From assembly GCA_022616275.1 (NCBI GenBank), contig JAKEFB010000093.1, forward strand, positions 1-45,172: a stretch of DNA of 45,172 nucleotides, in the 5' to 3' direction. A model generated the notes under the pieces. It ran no database searches. It saw only the letters and a program-made list of their open reading frames with translations, and was not told the DNA's origin. This document shows positions 37,400 to 45,172 of this stretch, one piece after another; position 1 is the first letter of the stretch, and every line of letters starts with the position of its first letter. Source of the DNA: Chloroflexota bacterium (GTDB lineage: Bacteria; Chloroflexota; Anaerolineae; Promineifilales; Promineifilaceae). The translations under genes and the position numbers were made by a program.

Positions 37400-38792
37400 T
37401 AGGTTGTTCCCCAGGCTCTTCTCGCGGCAGGCTGACAACAAAGGTCGCCCCGCCGCCGGGGGTATCTTCGACCCATATTTTACCCTGGTGGGCCTCGACA
37501 ATCCCCTTGCTAATGGCCAACCCCAGGCCAATGTGCCCGTCCCGGCCGTGATAAAACGGCTCCATGATCAGCTCTTTCTCCTCAGGCGAAATGGTCTCCC
37601 CGTGATTGACGATGGCAATCTGGACTTCACTGGCTGAGTAAGAACCCCGAATTTCTACCTGTGAACCGGCCGGCTCGTAACGGAGCACGTTGTCTACGAT
37701 GTTGCCCAGGGCCTGCAACATCAGGCCGTAATCACAGCGGACCAGCGGCATCTCTTCGGGAAAGATGAGCTTGATACGCTCCTGCCGGCTGAGCTGCCAG
37801 GCGCGGGCAGCCACATCGCCGGCAATTTCGGACAGGGCATTCCAATCTTTGTTGATGACCATCGCTCCGGCTTTCAGACGAGACATATCCAATAGATTAC
37901 CGACCAGCCTGTCGAGGTGATCTACTTCGTTGTCAATAGCCCGGATCATTTCTAGTTGCTTCTCTTCCGGCAGGCGGTCGTGAAGGGTGTACAGGTTACT
38001 GGCCGAGGTCTTGATAATAGTAATGGGGGTGCGGAGGTCGTGCGAGACGGCGTGCAGGAGGGCCGTTTTCAGTTTGTCCGCTTCTTCCAGGGTGTGGCTG
38101 CGTTGGGCGTGTTCGGTCAGGTCAATGCGCTGCAAGGCCATCGCCGCCTGGACGGCGCAGGCCATCAGTAGCCTGGATTGAGAGGGCGATGGCGGCGCAG
38201 CAAACGTGGCTTGCAAAGCGCCGTAGATGTGCTCGCCAGCCTGTAATAGCAGGTAAGAAGTGGTCGCGTCCTCCGTTGTGGCGGCTTCCCTCATTTGGGG
38301 CAGCACAGAAACGTCGCGCGCCCCCAGGCTTTCCCGCACCACCCGCTGCAACTCGGCGTAGATCCCTTCCCGATCGGTAAGCTGGTTGAAGGAACTGCTG
38401 AGACTATAGAGAAAGTTTTGTTCGGCCGCGTTCAACCGGGCGGCGTCGGCCTGCTTACGGGCGTAAGCAGCCAGTTGCCCGGCAATCACGGCCACGAGCA
38501 GAAAAATGAACAAGTCCAGCAACTCGCGCGGGTCTTCAACCTTCAGGGTGTAGAACGGCCGGATCAGGAAGAAATTGAAGCAGACAAAGCTGGTCCCGGC
38601 CGCCAGCAGCGAGGGGCCGGTGCCCAGCCAGATGGCGGTGACGAGCGTCGCCAACGTATACAGCAGGGAAAAATTGGCCAGCGTCAGGGCGTCCCGCAAG
38701 ATCCACAGCAGCAGGGTGACGGCCGCCACTAGAAAAACAGCAGTGACGTACTTAATGAGTGGATGGCCGGCCGGGCTCTGTCGTTGCCACAT
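37377..38792 (-). CDS. kdpD: KdpD-like sensor histidine kinase lacking the N-terminal KdpD/Usp region
   Basis: A 471-residue protein. It starts directly with four closely spaced membrane helices (about 15-115, DUF4118 type, with LLWILRDAL and NFFLIRPFYTL), then a GAF-like region (about 130-240) and a kinase core with LLHAVSHDLRTPITIIKTSASNL (phospho-His), LGNIVDNVLRYEPAG (N-box), HIGLGLAISKGIVEAH (G2) and GGGATFVVSLP. Full KdpD has ~900 residues with a cytosolic KdpD domain and a Usp domain at its N-terminus; both are absent here. The G1 motif (DxGxG) is replaced by IAIVNHGETISPEE, so nucleotide binding could be altered. It overlaps kdpE by 23 bases. Confidence 0.85.
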   Translation of the reverse strand: MWQRQSPAGHPLIKYVTAVFLVAAVTLLLWILRDALTLANFSLLYTLATLVTAIWLGTGPSLLAAGTSFVCFNFFLIRPFYTLKVEDPRELLDLFIFLLVAVIAGQLAAYARKQADAARLNAAEQNFLYSLSSSFNQLTDREGIYAELQRVVRESLGARDVSVLPQMREAATTEDATTSYLLLQAGEHIYGALQATFAAPPSPSQSRLLMACAVQAAMALQRIDLTEHAQRSHTLEEADKLKTALLHAVSHDLRTPITIIKTSASNLYTLHDRLPEEKQLEMIRAIDNEVDHLDRLVGNLLDMSRLKAGAMVINKDWNALSEIAGDVAARAWQLSRQERIKLIFPEEMPLVRCDYGLMLQALGNIVDNVLRYEPAGSQVEIRGSYSASEVQIAIVNHGETISPEEKELIMEPFYHGRDGHIGLGLAISKGIVEAHQGKIWVEDTPGGGATFVVSLPREEPGEQPNVDPGRR

Positions 38793-38814
38793 CGCGCTTT
38801 CTTTATGGGAGCGG

Positions 38815-39801
38815 TTAAACGATTTCCGGGTGGGCGAAGAGACCCGGCTCGCCGCCAGTGTGCAGGAAGACGACTGTTTCGTCCGGTCCAATCCGGCCGG
38901 CCTGGATTTCGCCGATTAGCCCGGCCAGCCCCTTGCCGGTATAGGTGGGGTCGAGGAACAGCCCCTCGGTGCGGGCAGCCAGGCGAATGGCCGTTGCACA
39001 TTCCGGGGTAGGAATGCCGTAGCCGGGGCCGATGTAGCCGTCTAGTACCCGGACGTCTTCTTCAGCGATGTCTACCGGCTGTCCGACCAGTTCGGCCGCC
39101 TGGTGGGCCAGCGCCCCTACCCGGACCAGGCACTCGGCCAGCGGCCGGCTGACCGTCACCCCCAACACGCGGTACGGCGCGCCATATAACCTGGCCCCGG
39201 CCAGCAGCCCGGCCTGGGTGCCGCAGGAGCCGGTGGCCAGGACCAGCCAGTCCGGCCGCAGGTCCAGCGCCGCCAACTGTTCGTTCAGTTCCTGGACGCA
39301 ACGAACGTAGCCCAGCGCCCCCAGCGGGGTGGCCCCGCCACGGGGAATGACGTACGGTTTCCGGCCGGCCTGGCGCAGCGCCTCGGCCACGACCTCTATC
39401 TGCTGGTCTACCAGGGCGCGGTCCGGGCTATTGGTGAAGTGCAGGGTGACGTCCAGCAGCTCGTCCAACAACAAGTTGCCCTGGGTTTCGGCCGGCCGGG
39501 AATCGTGCAGCACGGCCGCTACGTCCAGGCCAGCCAGCCGGGCGGCCGCGGCCGTGGCCCGCACGTGGTTGGACTGTGGCCCACCGGCCGTGACAATAAC
39601 GTCCGCCCCTTCGTCCACGGCCTGGGCCAGGAAAAATTCCAGGATGCGGATTTTATTGCCGCCAAAGCCGAAGCCGGTCATGTCGTCCCGCTTGATAAAG
39701 AGACGTGGCCCGCCCAGGGCGGCCGCCAGGCGCGGCGCTTCCACCAGGGGAGTGGGAAAGATACCCAAAGGGTAACGGGGCGGGAAGTTCAAAGCGTTCA
39801 T
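38815..39801 (-). CDS. PLP enzyme, D-cysteine desulfhydrase / ACC deaminase family
   Basis: A 328-residue PLP-dependent fold-type II protein. LFIKRDDMTGFGFGGNKIRILEFFL (read in parts) contains the PLP-Lys motif GGNKIR; GGPQSNHVRATAAAARLAG is the substrate loop, and ATGSCGTQAGLLAG the phosphate-binding loop. GEPGLFAHPEIV is the usual end. The family includes D-cysteine desulfhydrase (DcyD) and 1-aminocyclopropane-1-carboxylate deaminase, which cannot be told apart here by eye. The start at 39801 (MNALNFPPRY) fits the family opening. The gene is 5 bases downstream of the DUF2182 fusion protein and ends 23 bases before the kdpD start. Confidence 0.9.
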   Translation of the reverse strand: MNALNFPPRYPLGIFPTPLVEAPRLAAALGGPRLFIKRDDMTGFGFGGNKIRILEFFLAQAVDEGADVIVTAGGPQSNHVRATAAAARLAGLDVAAVLHDSRPAETQGNLLLDELLDVTLHFTNSPDRALVDQQIEVVAEALRQAGRKPYVIPRGGATPLGALGYVRCVQELNEQLAALDLRPDWLVLATGSCGTQAGLLAGARLYGAPYRVLGVTVSRPLAECLVRVGALAHQAAELVGQPVDIAEEDVRVLDGYIGPGYGIPTPECATAIRLAARTEGLFLDPTYTGKGLAGLIGEIQAGRIGPDETVVFLHTGGEPGLFAHPEIV

Positions 39802-39806
39802 AAGGG

Positions 39807-40883
39807 CTACGATGAGCAGTAAGTCAGCCAACTAGCCTGGTATTCTACTTTCAAATCGTCGCCGGTTCCGTCGTCAAACTGGCTGTTGGGGCCGTAAGAT
39901 AGGAAATAAAAGGCGTCCTCACCTGTCTTCTGATAAATAAGGGGTTGGCCGAAGACGTCGCCACGTTGAGGCAGGGTGACGCCGCTTTCCTGGTGGGCTT
40001 CTTCAAAAGTTTCCGGCAATGTGCCATGTCTGGCCTGGTAATCCAGGACGATGCTGCCTAACGTCTCCTCCAGGTAACGGCAGTTCTGGGCGCGCTGTTC
40101 GGCCGGTTTCGGACTGCAAGCGACCAGCCATAGGCCCCAGGCCATAAGTAATACGCCGGCTATCCGGCCGACCCACCGGCCGGCTGGTATCACCTTCTCC
40201 ACCAGGATAAAAACGGCCATGACGGCCGTCCAGAGGAGATTCATCACTCCGGTAACAAATAAGAGAGCCATCAGCAGCCCGCAGCAGCCCAGGCAATATC
40301 CGCCATAGCGAAGGCCCATGAGGAAAGCGCCCCGAACCCCCTCGCGCCAGTCGGTCAAGAAAAAGCCCAGGGGCGAACGGCAATGGGCCAGGCAGGCGTG
40401 CTTAAGGGAACTCCATTGAAAGAGACCGGCAGCCAGGAGAATAACGCCACCCACGGGAGCGCTGGCAATGGCCAGCATCGGTGAGAGCAGGGCCTGACTA
40501 TGTAGCAGCCAATGAACCAGGGTAGCCAGGGCGCTAAACCCGATCCAGACCGCCAGATACCCCCCCAGAAACACGGCGGCCAGGGCCAGCGGCCGCGGCC
40601 GCCGATTGATGGCGACAAAAGCCAGAACGACTGGCCAGGCCGAGGGGAGCATCATGGCCGCCATCATCACCGCCCACATCACCAGGGTCCAGGCAAGTTC
40701 CGCTGTCTGGCCGGATTGGGTTTCGGACATCGTGATCCCCAAGCCCATCTCTGGCATTTGTTGGGTCAGGTGCAACAGATAAACCCAGGCCAATACCACC
40801 AGGCTGGCCAGCCCGGCCAGCACAATGAATTGCTCTGGCCTCCAGCGTGGGGCTGTGGAGTCCCTCCTGGTAATTTTAATCAC
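39807..40883 (-). CDS. DUF2182 membrane protein with extra pseudopilin-like C-terminal domain
   Basis: A 358-residue protein. Residues ~20-270 form a DUF2182-type integral membrane protein (about seven helices) with MWAVMMAAMMLPS, Cys/His-containing SLKHACLAHCRSPLGFF, and GGYCLGCCGLLMALL, suggesting metal binding. After WGLWLVACS comes an extra domain (about 275-358): LPETFEEAH, VFGQPLIYQKTGEDAFYFLSYGPNSQFDDGTGDD, whose PxGxPxxY and SxGxDGxxG pattern resembles the C-terminal part of type II secretion pseudopilin GspG. The combination is unusual. The start used is GTG at 40883, overlapping the DUF1326 gene end; a later start is possible. DUF1326 and DUF2182 often pair in one operon. Confidence 0.78.
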   Translation of the reverse strand: MIKITRRDSTAPRWRPEQFIVLAGLASLVVLAWVYLLHLTQQMPEMGLGITMSETQSGQTAELAWTLVMWAVMMAAMMLPSAWPVVLAFVAINRRPRPLALAAVFLGGYLAVWIGFSALATLVHWLLHSQALLSPMLAIASAPVGGVILLAAGLFQWSSLKHACLAHCRSPLGFFLTDWREGVRGAFLMGLRYGGYCLGCCGLLMALLFVTGVMNLLWTAVMAVFILVEKVIPAGRWVGRIAGVLLMAWGLWLVACSPKPAEQRAQNCRYLEETLGSIVLDYQARHGTLPETFEEAHQESGVTLPQRGDVFGQPLIYQKTGEDAFYFLSYGPNSQFDDGTGDDLKVEYQASWLTYCSS

Positions 40884-41466
40884 TATGATACTCGAAGGTG
40901 GTACTCAAAGCGTTCTGGCCACGATAATCAAAGTTCATGCTCCCCTCATGGAACCAGTCTTCTTCCGCCATAGCGGCCACGCCGGGTGTATTAGGGATAC
41001 GACAGAGCGTCGGTCCAGCTTCGCTTTTCAGCAGGCCAATGGCTAACCCCAATCTTCCCAGGATAGAAGCGCGGTGTTGCCAGCCTTCGAGTTTGACCTC
41101 AATTTGAGCCTGCTTGACGCTCTGGACCTGCCACCGGTTGCCATAGACCTTGCCCAGGTATCCACCATTCACGGCGGTAAAAATCTGTTTGAGCGCTTCA
41201 AATTGGGCCTCGCTGGTCCGGTCGTCCATGTAGAACCAACAGTTCCACCTGGTCTCGCGCATATGTCCGTCACACCGCTGAACCATGATGACGTTGAGTC
41301 CATCGAGGGGGACGTCTCCATAATAGCCCTTCCTGATGTGCCAGGCGCAGTTGCCTTCGCAGTAACCATAAGTTGGCGCCTGGCCAATATAACAGGGACA
41401 GACTGAGTCGCAATTGCAGGCTTCAAAATAGAGGCCGCTTACCTTCCATTCAACGGCTGTATCCAT
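40876..41466 (-). CDS. DUF1326 family protein
   Basis: A 196-residue soluble protein opening with VSGLYFEACNCDSVCPCYIGQAPTYGYC (read in parts: ACNCDSVCPC at about 17-26), the cysteine signature of DUF1326, followed by CAWHIRKGYYGDVPLDGLNV. The last ~80 residues include LGRLGLAIGLLKSEAGP and the ordinary family end. The cysteine-rich start suggests metal (copper or zinc) or thiol chemistry, but the function is unproved. It overlaps the DUF2182 gene by 8 bases (ends TAA at 40878-40876), and such pairs are common in other genomes. Confidence 0.82.
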   Translation of the reverse strand: MDTAVEWKVSGLYFEACNCDSVCPCYIGQAPTYGYCEGNCAWHIRKGYYGDVPLDGLNVIMVQRCDGHMRETRWNCWFYMDDRTSEAQFEALKQIFTAVNGGYLGKVYGNRWQVQSVKQAQIEVKLEGWQHRASILGRLGLAIGLLKSEAGPTLCRIPNTPGVAAMAEEDWFHEGSMNFDYRGQNALSTTFEYHSD

Positions 41467-41505
41467 CGCTATCCTCCTTGGGGCCAGGCGCGCCCGGCCT
41501 CACTT

Positions 41506-42894
41506 TCACAGAATGCCTTCGTTATCGCCCGCTCGCTCCCTCCTGGACAGAGCCAGGACGCGATCCACAAATTGAGGACACAATCCGGCCGCCTGGCGGT
41601 AATCAAACAGCGCCTCCATCTCTTCCGTGCTCAGGTGGGCGCGGATGGCGGCGTTATCCAGAATGGCCTCCTTGAGCGGCCGGCCGGCTTCGTGGGCCTG
41701 CATCGCCGTTTCGTAGACCAGCGTGTGGGCCGTCTGCTTGCCAACGTGGCCGGCCAGGGCCAGCATCACCGCTTCCGAGAGAACGAAGCCTTGAGTGGCC
41801 TCCAGGTTGGCCAGCATCCGTTCCGGGTAGACCTGCAAATTGGCGATCATCTCTTTGGTCAGAGCCACCGACTTGGCCGTGGCCATACATGTCTCGGCCA
41901 GCGCCACCCACTCTACCTTCCAGGAGCGGCCGTCCCGCTCGTGGTCGTGGACCTGGCTTTCGGCCACCAGCGCCGTGTTGTGGCGCACCAGGCGGGCCAG
42001 TGTGCCCAGGTGTTCGGCGATTTCCGGGTTGCGCTTGTGGGGCATGGTGATACTGCCAACAGTGCCGGGTACGAAGCCTTCGCTTACCTCGCCAATTTCC
42101 GGCCGCTGCAAGTTATAAACCTCCTGGCCGAATTTGTCAGCCGAGCCGGTGATGAGCGTCAAGACCTGGAACCACTCGATGACTACATCCCGGGCCGTGT
42201 TCCAGACGATGTCCGGCGGCCGCAGCCCCAGCCGGGCAAAGAACCGCTCCTGGAGTTCCAGGCCGCGCGGCCCATAGGAGGAGAGGCTGCCCACGCCGCC
42301 AGCCAACTGGCCCACGCCCAGCCGCGGCCGCAGATCCTTCAGCCGCTGGACGTGCCGCCGCACCTCCCGCGCCCACACGGCCACTTTAAAGCCGAAGGTA
42401 ATCGGCACACCCTGCTGGCCGTGCGTCCGGCCGGGCATAACGGTGTCGCGGTGCTGTTCGGCCAGCCGTAATAGGTGTCCTTCCAACTCGCGCAGATCGC
42501 GAAGCACTATCTCCCACACCCGGCCGATAACCAGCATCATCCAGGTATCGGTCACGTCCTGAACCGTCGTGCCATAGTAGAACCATTCGCCGGAATCGCC
42601 GGGGCAGCGCCGCTGCATGGCCCGGATAAGCCCCAGGGTGGAGTGGTTGGTGGCCTCAAACCCCTGGCGTACCTCGTCGAAAAAAGCTTCGTCCAGGGAC
42701 ACAGTGCGACACGTTTCCGCCACCTGGCGGGCGGCTTCGGCCGGAATCAGGCCCACCTCGGCCTGGGCTTCGGCCAGCGCCGCCAGAATCTCCAGCCAGG
42801 CCCGTGTGCGCGGCACGTCGTCAAAAATCGCCCGCGTTTCCTCCGTCCCCCACGAATTACGGTAAATCAAGGAGTCAGAAATATGGGTTGGCAT
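41506..42894 (-). CDS. Adenylosuccinate-lyase-like member of the fumarase/aspartase superfamily
   Basis: A 462-residue lyase. Conserved regions are VQDVTDTWMM (C1 area), MPGRTHGQQGVPITFGFK (C2, catalytic His) and GTVGSITMPHKRNPEIAEHL (C3, mobile Ser loop, about residues 277-296). The pattern fits adenylosuccinate lyase and the related 3-carboxymuconate cycloisomerases rather than argininosuccinate lyase. It cleaves fumarate or a related acid from a succinyl compound. There is no purine gene next to it, so a substrate other than adenylosuccinate is possible. No clear Shine-Dalgarno precedes the ATG. Confidence 0.85.
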   Translation of the reverse strand: MPTHISDSLIYRNSWGTEETRAIFDDVPRTRAWLEILAALAEAQAEVGLIPAEAARQVAETCRTVSLDEAFFDEVRQGFEATNHSTLGLIRAMQRRCPGDSGEWFYYGTTVQDVTDTWMMLVIGRVWEIVLRDLRELEGHLLRLAEQHRDTVMPGRTHGQQGVPITFGFKVAVWAREVRRHVQRLKDLRPRLGVGQLAGGVGSLSSYGPRGLELQERFFARLGLRPPDIVWNTARDVVIEWFQVLTLITGSADKFGQEVYNLQRPEIGEVSEGFVPGTVGSITMPHKRNPEIAEHLGTLARLVRHNTALVAESQVHDHERDGRSWKVEWVALAETCMATAKSVALTKEMIANLQVYPERMLANLEATQGFVLSEAVMLALAGHVGKQTAHTLVYETAMQAHEAGRPLKEAILDNAAIRAHLSTEEMEALFDYRQAAGLCPQFVDRVLALSRRERAGDNEGIL

Positions 42895-42923
42895 AGTTGA
42901 ATGTCAGGTCAGACACGAAGAGA

Positions 42924-42950
42924 AATTCGTGCAATTCGTGCAATTCGTGT
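42924..42950. repeat. Three 9-base tandem repeats (AATTCGTGC)
   Basis: AATTCGTGC occurs at 42924-42932 and 42933-42941, then AATTCGTGT at 42942-42950. It is in the 62-base gap between the two lyase genes, and may overlap the mRNA just before the adenylosuccinate-lyase-like start. Confidence 0.85.
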
Positions 42951-42956
42951 CAAAAA

Positions 42957-44519
42957 TTACCGGAAGAACCGGCTTCGTCGCCGCCAGTCCATTTCCGGCA
43001 TTTCACGCAGCAAATCCCCCATTGTTTTCTCTCCTGGCCCGGCCAGCGGCTCCTCCGGCGGGATGGCCAGGGCCTGGGCGGTCGCCAACAGGTTAGCCTC
43101 AGCCGCTTCCAGTCGCCGGATGCGCTCCTGGACCCATTGGCTGTAGCCATCCAGGATGGCCTGAACGCCGGCCAGCATGGCCCGCATCGGCGCTTCGGCC
43201 GCCCCACCAGGTGTCTGGCGGGTGGCGACGATGGCCGCCGGGTCCAACGCCTCAGCCAGCCGCTCGGCCGGCAGTTCCACCGGCCGGCCAATAACCGCCT
43301 GGGCCGCAGCAGCAACCATCTCTGGGGTAACTGTGGTCTGGCCTTGAGCCAGTGCCTCCCGCACCAGGTGAGCCACCACTTGGTGGGCTATCCGGTAGTT
43401 CAGCCCAGCCTCTAGCATGATGATCTCGGCCAGGTCAGCAGACCCGGCGAAGGCGGCCGCCGCTCGTTCGGTCGCTCGCTCCGTGTTCACCGTCAGGCCG
43501 CGCAGCACCCCGGCCATCAGCCTGGCTACGCCGGCCGCCTGGTCTACGGCCCGGGGCACGCTGCCCTGGGCAAAGAGGCGGTTGTCCGGCTGGCCAGAGG
43601 GCGTCTTGCCGGTGGCTGCCATCGCCACCAGGGTTCCCAGGGCCTCCCCGGCCGCGCCGCGCACATAGGTCAGGGCGTAGGGGTTTTTCTTCTGGGGCAT
43701 AATCTTGCTGGCCCGCGAGTGCCGGTCGGCCAGCTCCACCAGGCCAAATTCCTGGGTAGCAAAAATTTGCAAATCCTCGGCCAGCCGGTCCAGATTGACG
43801 AGGGCCGCCGCCAACACGGCCGCGACCTCAACAGGCAGGTCGGCCTGCCACATGGCGTCGCGGGTGTGGGTAATCAGGGAGTCAAAACCGAGCAACGCAG
43901 CCAGGCGCTCCCGGTCCAGGGGCAGCCGGCTGCCGTTGACGCTGCCCGAACCGGCCGGGCTGGCGTTGACGCGAGCATAGACCCCTTGCAGCCGCTCCAG
44001 GTCGCGCAGTATAGGATAAACAAAGGCCAGCAAATAATGGCCAAAGGTCGTCGGCTGGGCCGTTTGCAGGTAAGTATAGTCGGGAAAGAGCGTATCCAGG
44101 TGCTCTTCGGCCAGCTCGGCAGCGGCGCGGGCGCAGCGCCCCAGGGCGGCCGCCAGCTCCAGCAGGCGTTGGCGGGTCGCTACCCGGTAGGCGATAGTAA
44201 TCGCTTCACGGCGCGGCCGCCCGGCAGTCAGATAGCCGGCGTGGGTAGTGAACATGCCCAGGTAAGCCTCCCGGTTGGCAAACAAATCGCCGGTCGCCGG
44301 GTCTCGGCCGAAATCAAGGGGCGGCCGGGGGTGGGCCTGGAGCAACGTGTAGAGCAGCAGGCCACTGGCCGGGTGGGGGATCAGCTCCTTTTCGCTGAGC
44401 ATGACCACGTGAGCCAGGTCGGCCAGGCTCATCCCTTCGTACAGGATGGCCGTATCGGCCAGCTCGCGGGTGGCGGCCGTTTCTACCAGTTCGGGAGCCG
44501 CGTCTTCAGACAGGCGCAC
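42957..44519 (-). CDS. Argininosuccinate-lyase-like member of the fumarase/aspartase superfamily
   Basis: A 520-residue lyase. It has DYTYLQTAQPTTFGHYLLAF (C2-like, HxHxQxAQP with changes), DRHSRASKIMPQKKNPYAL (C3, SxxMPQKKNP as in argininosuccinate lyase, about residues 262-280) and helical bundles elsewhere. The usual first ~80 residues (GGRF, TSIAFDxxL, HxxML) are mostly absent or altered, and the start is GTG at 44519 with no ATG upstream in frame before a stop. Together with the next gene it forms a pair of lyases. The substrate is not clear; the changed Tyr in TYLQ and the short N-terminus suggest it is not the biosynthetic ArgH. Confidence 0.82.
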   Translation of the reverse strand: MRLSEDAAPELVETAATRELADTAILYEGMSLADLAHVVMLSEKELIPHPASGLLLYTLLQAHPRPPLDFGRDPATGDLFANREAYLGMFTTHAGYLTAGRPRREAITIAYRVATRQRLLELAAALGRCARAAAELAEEHLDTLFPDYTYLQTAQPTTFGHYLLAFVYPILRDLERLQGVYARVNASPAGSGSVNGSRLPLDRERLAALLGFDSLITHTRDAMWQADLPVEVAAVLAAALVNLDRLAEDLQIFATQEFGLVELADRHSRASKIMPQKKNPYALTYVRGAAGEALGTLVAMAATGKTPSGQPDNRLFAQGSVPRAVDQAAGVARLMAGVLRGLTVNTERATERAAAAFAGSADLAEIIMLEAGLNYRIAHQVVAHLVREALAQGQTTVTPEMVAAAAQAVIGRPVELPAERLAEALDPAAIVATRQTPGGAAEAPMRAMLAGVQAILDGYSQWVQERIRRLEAAEANLLATAQALAIPPEEPLAGPGEKTMGDLLREMPEMDWRRRSRFFR

Positions 44520-44545
44520 GTTAAAGAGCCAGCAGGCCAGCCAGC

Positions 44546-45172
44546 CTAAGATAGTGTACTATTAACAGCCTGCTCAATTTCAGCCAATGAAGACGCTTCC
44601 AGGGCCAGATCGAATAGGCGGACCAATTCCTCAGCCTTCAAGTCTTTAGTCCGCAGGATCAACTCGGCCGGCACGGAACCAAAACGATGCTCCAGCAGCC
44701 GCACCAGCGATTCCCACTGTCCTTCCTGGCGTCCTTCCTGATGTCCTTCCCGGCGCCCTTTTTCAACTCCCTTTTGTTCAGCGTCTTCAAGCCACTCATC
44801 TATAAACGTATTCGTGCGAATCATCTCTAACTCCTGGCGAAACAAACGGCGAATCGTTTCCCTATCAAAATAACGGCCGGCTAACAGCGCTACCAGAGAA
44901 AGCAACAAAGAACGGCGTTCCAAATCGGGTTCGTAGCTGACGAGAGATTTGGCGGTTTGAACCGTTTCCGCCGTCGGCCGGGCAACGATTTCCAATAAGA
45001 AAGGGGCCAGCGGAGCCAGTTCGCCGGAACGAATTTGCTCTTCGTAATCTATCAGCCATATATCCGGGTAGATGAAACGGTTAATAACCTGGTCGCCAAC
45101 GCGAACGATATATTCATTCTTCGGCCGCTGCTCCGGCCGGCGGCGTTCAGAGTAAATGACTACCGTGGCTAC
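44546..45172 (-). CDS. Rpn-type putative nuclease/transposase-like protein, C-terminal part (cut by window edge)
   Basis: A frame of 208 codons runs from the right window edge, entering as VATVVIYSERRRPEQR, then RFIYPDIWLIDYEEQ and LAPLAPFLLEIVARPTAET. The C-terminal part has FRQELEMIRTNTFIDEWLEDAEQKG followed by Gly-Arg-rich units (KGRREGHQEGRQEGQWE), typical of Rpn/YhgA-like and cyanobacterial DUF4351-type proteins, which carry a PD-(D/E)XK nuclease core in their N-terminal half (outside the window here). The charged units come from GGAAGG-type DNA repeats. Such proteins are often many-copy and mobile. The frame before 44995 has no stop, so that shorter frame start (a TTG) is not the true start. 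Confidence 0.72.
   Translation of the reverse strand, partial: VATVVIYSERRRPEQRPKNEYIVRVGDQVINRFIYPDIWLIDYEEQIRSGELAPLAPFLLEIVARPTAETVQTAKSLVSYEPDLERRSLLLSLVALLAGRYFDRETIRRLFRQELEMIRTNTFIDEWLEDAEQKGVEKGRREGHQEGRQEGQWESLVRLLEHRFGSVPAELILRTKDLKAEELVRLFDLALEASSLAEIEQAVNSTLS

Noticed and set aside
44546-44995. Stand-alone 149-residue gene beginning at TTG 44995
   Set aside because: The frame is open without stop to the right window edge, so this is only the end of a larger protein.
1-45172. CRISPR arrays, tRNA, rRNA, insertion sequences
   Set aside because: No spaced direct repeats of CRISPR length, no cloverleaf-like or rRNA-like segments, and no transposase was seen (apart from the partial Rpn-type protein).

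Overview
The window is a GC-rich bacterial chromosome segment, most likely from an uncultivated or little-studied Chloroflexota (Anaerolineae/Caldilineae-like). This is inferred from a secreted protein with a long Pro/Thr-rich linker and a PPC-type C-terminal domain, an XRE-STAND-TPR regulator, a PsrB-PsrC-type fusion, very high use of GGCCGG-type words, and gene order. No 16S gene or other taxonomic marker is present. No tRNA, rRNA, CRISPR array or insertion sequence was found.

Region 1 (1-19326, all minus strand, transcribed right to left) is a large surface-polysaccharide operon. From its promoter side it holds a phosphoglycosyl transferase, a degenerate GGDEF membrane protein, a Wzz/BY-kinase-like protein with degraded nucleotide-binding motifs, a Wzx flippase split by a frameshift, GT4 and GT2 glycosyltransferases, a Wzy-type polymerase/ligase, an HprK-like ATPase, a thymidylate-kinase-like P-loop kinase, a sugar epimerase and a polysaccharide deacetylase. 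These are followed by a D-2-hydroxyacid dehydrogenase, a phosphoenolpyruvate mutase and an ATP-grasp ligase (an apparent phosphonate module), then a sulfotransferase, a kinase-fold protein, a PPC-domain protein and the start of a Ser/Thr kinase cut by the window edge. Many start/stop codons overlap (ATGA or TGATG), which points to translational coupling. The 674-base divergent region 19327-20000 holds 20-base tandem repeats ending in a terminator-like element and a second small terminator.

Region 2 (20001-30000) is mixed: a GAF/PAS sensor histidine kinase (+), an MBL-rhodanese protein related to persulfide dioxygenases (-), a long XRE-NB-ARC-TPR regulator (-) divergent from a single-domain globin (+), and a fusion of a four-cluster ferredoxin subunit to an NrfD/PsrC membrane subunit (+).

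Region 3 (28567-38792, minus strand) looks like a potassium/cation homeostasis locus: two TrkA-type RCK proteins, a P-type ATPase whose membrane motifs match the Na+/K+-ATPase (P2C) class, a KimA-like APC permease, an unknown protein and a Usp protein, preceded by kdpE and an N-terminally shortened kdpD. Between kdpE and the Usp gene lie two direct copies of a T-rich element resembling the E. coli KdpE operator, although no kdpFABC pump is present. The inference is that KdpDE here controls a different set of K+ transporters.

Region 4 (38815-45172, minus strand) is metabolic: an argininosuccinate-lyase-like and an adenylosuccinate-lyase-like enzyme, a DUF1326/DUF2182 pair (the latter with an extra pseudopilin-like C-terminal domain), a D-cysteine desulfhydrase/ACC-deaminase-like PLP enzyme, and at the right edge a truncated Rpn-type putative nuclease. 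Short tandem-repeat words are scattered through many intergenic gaps and in one case lie inside a coding region.
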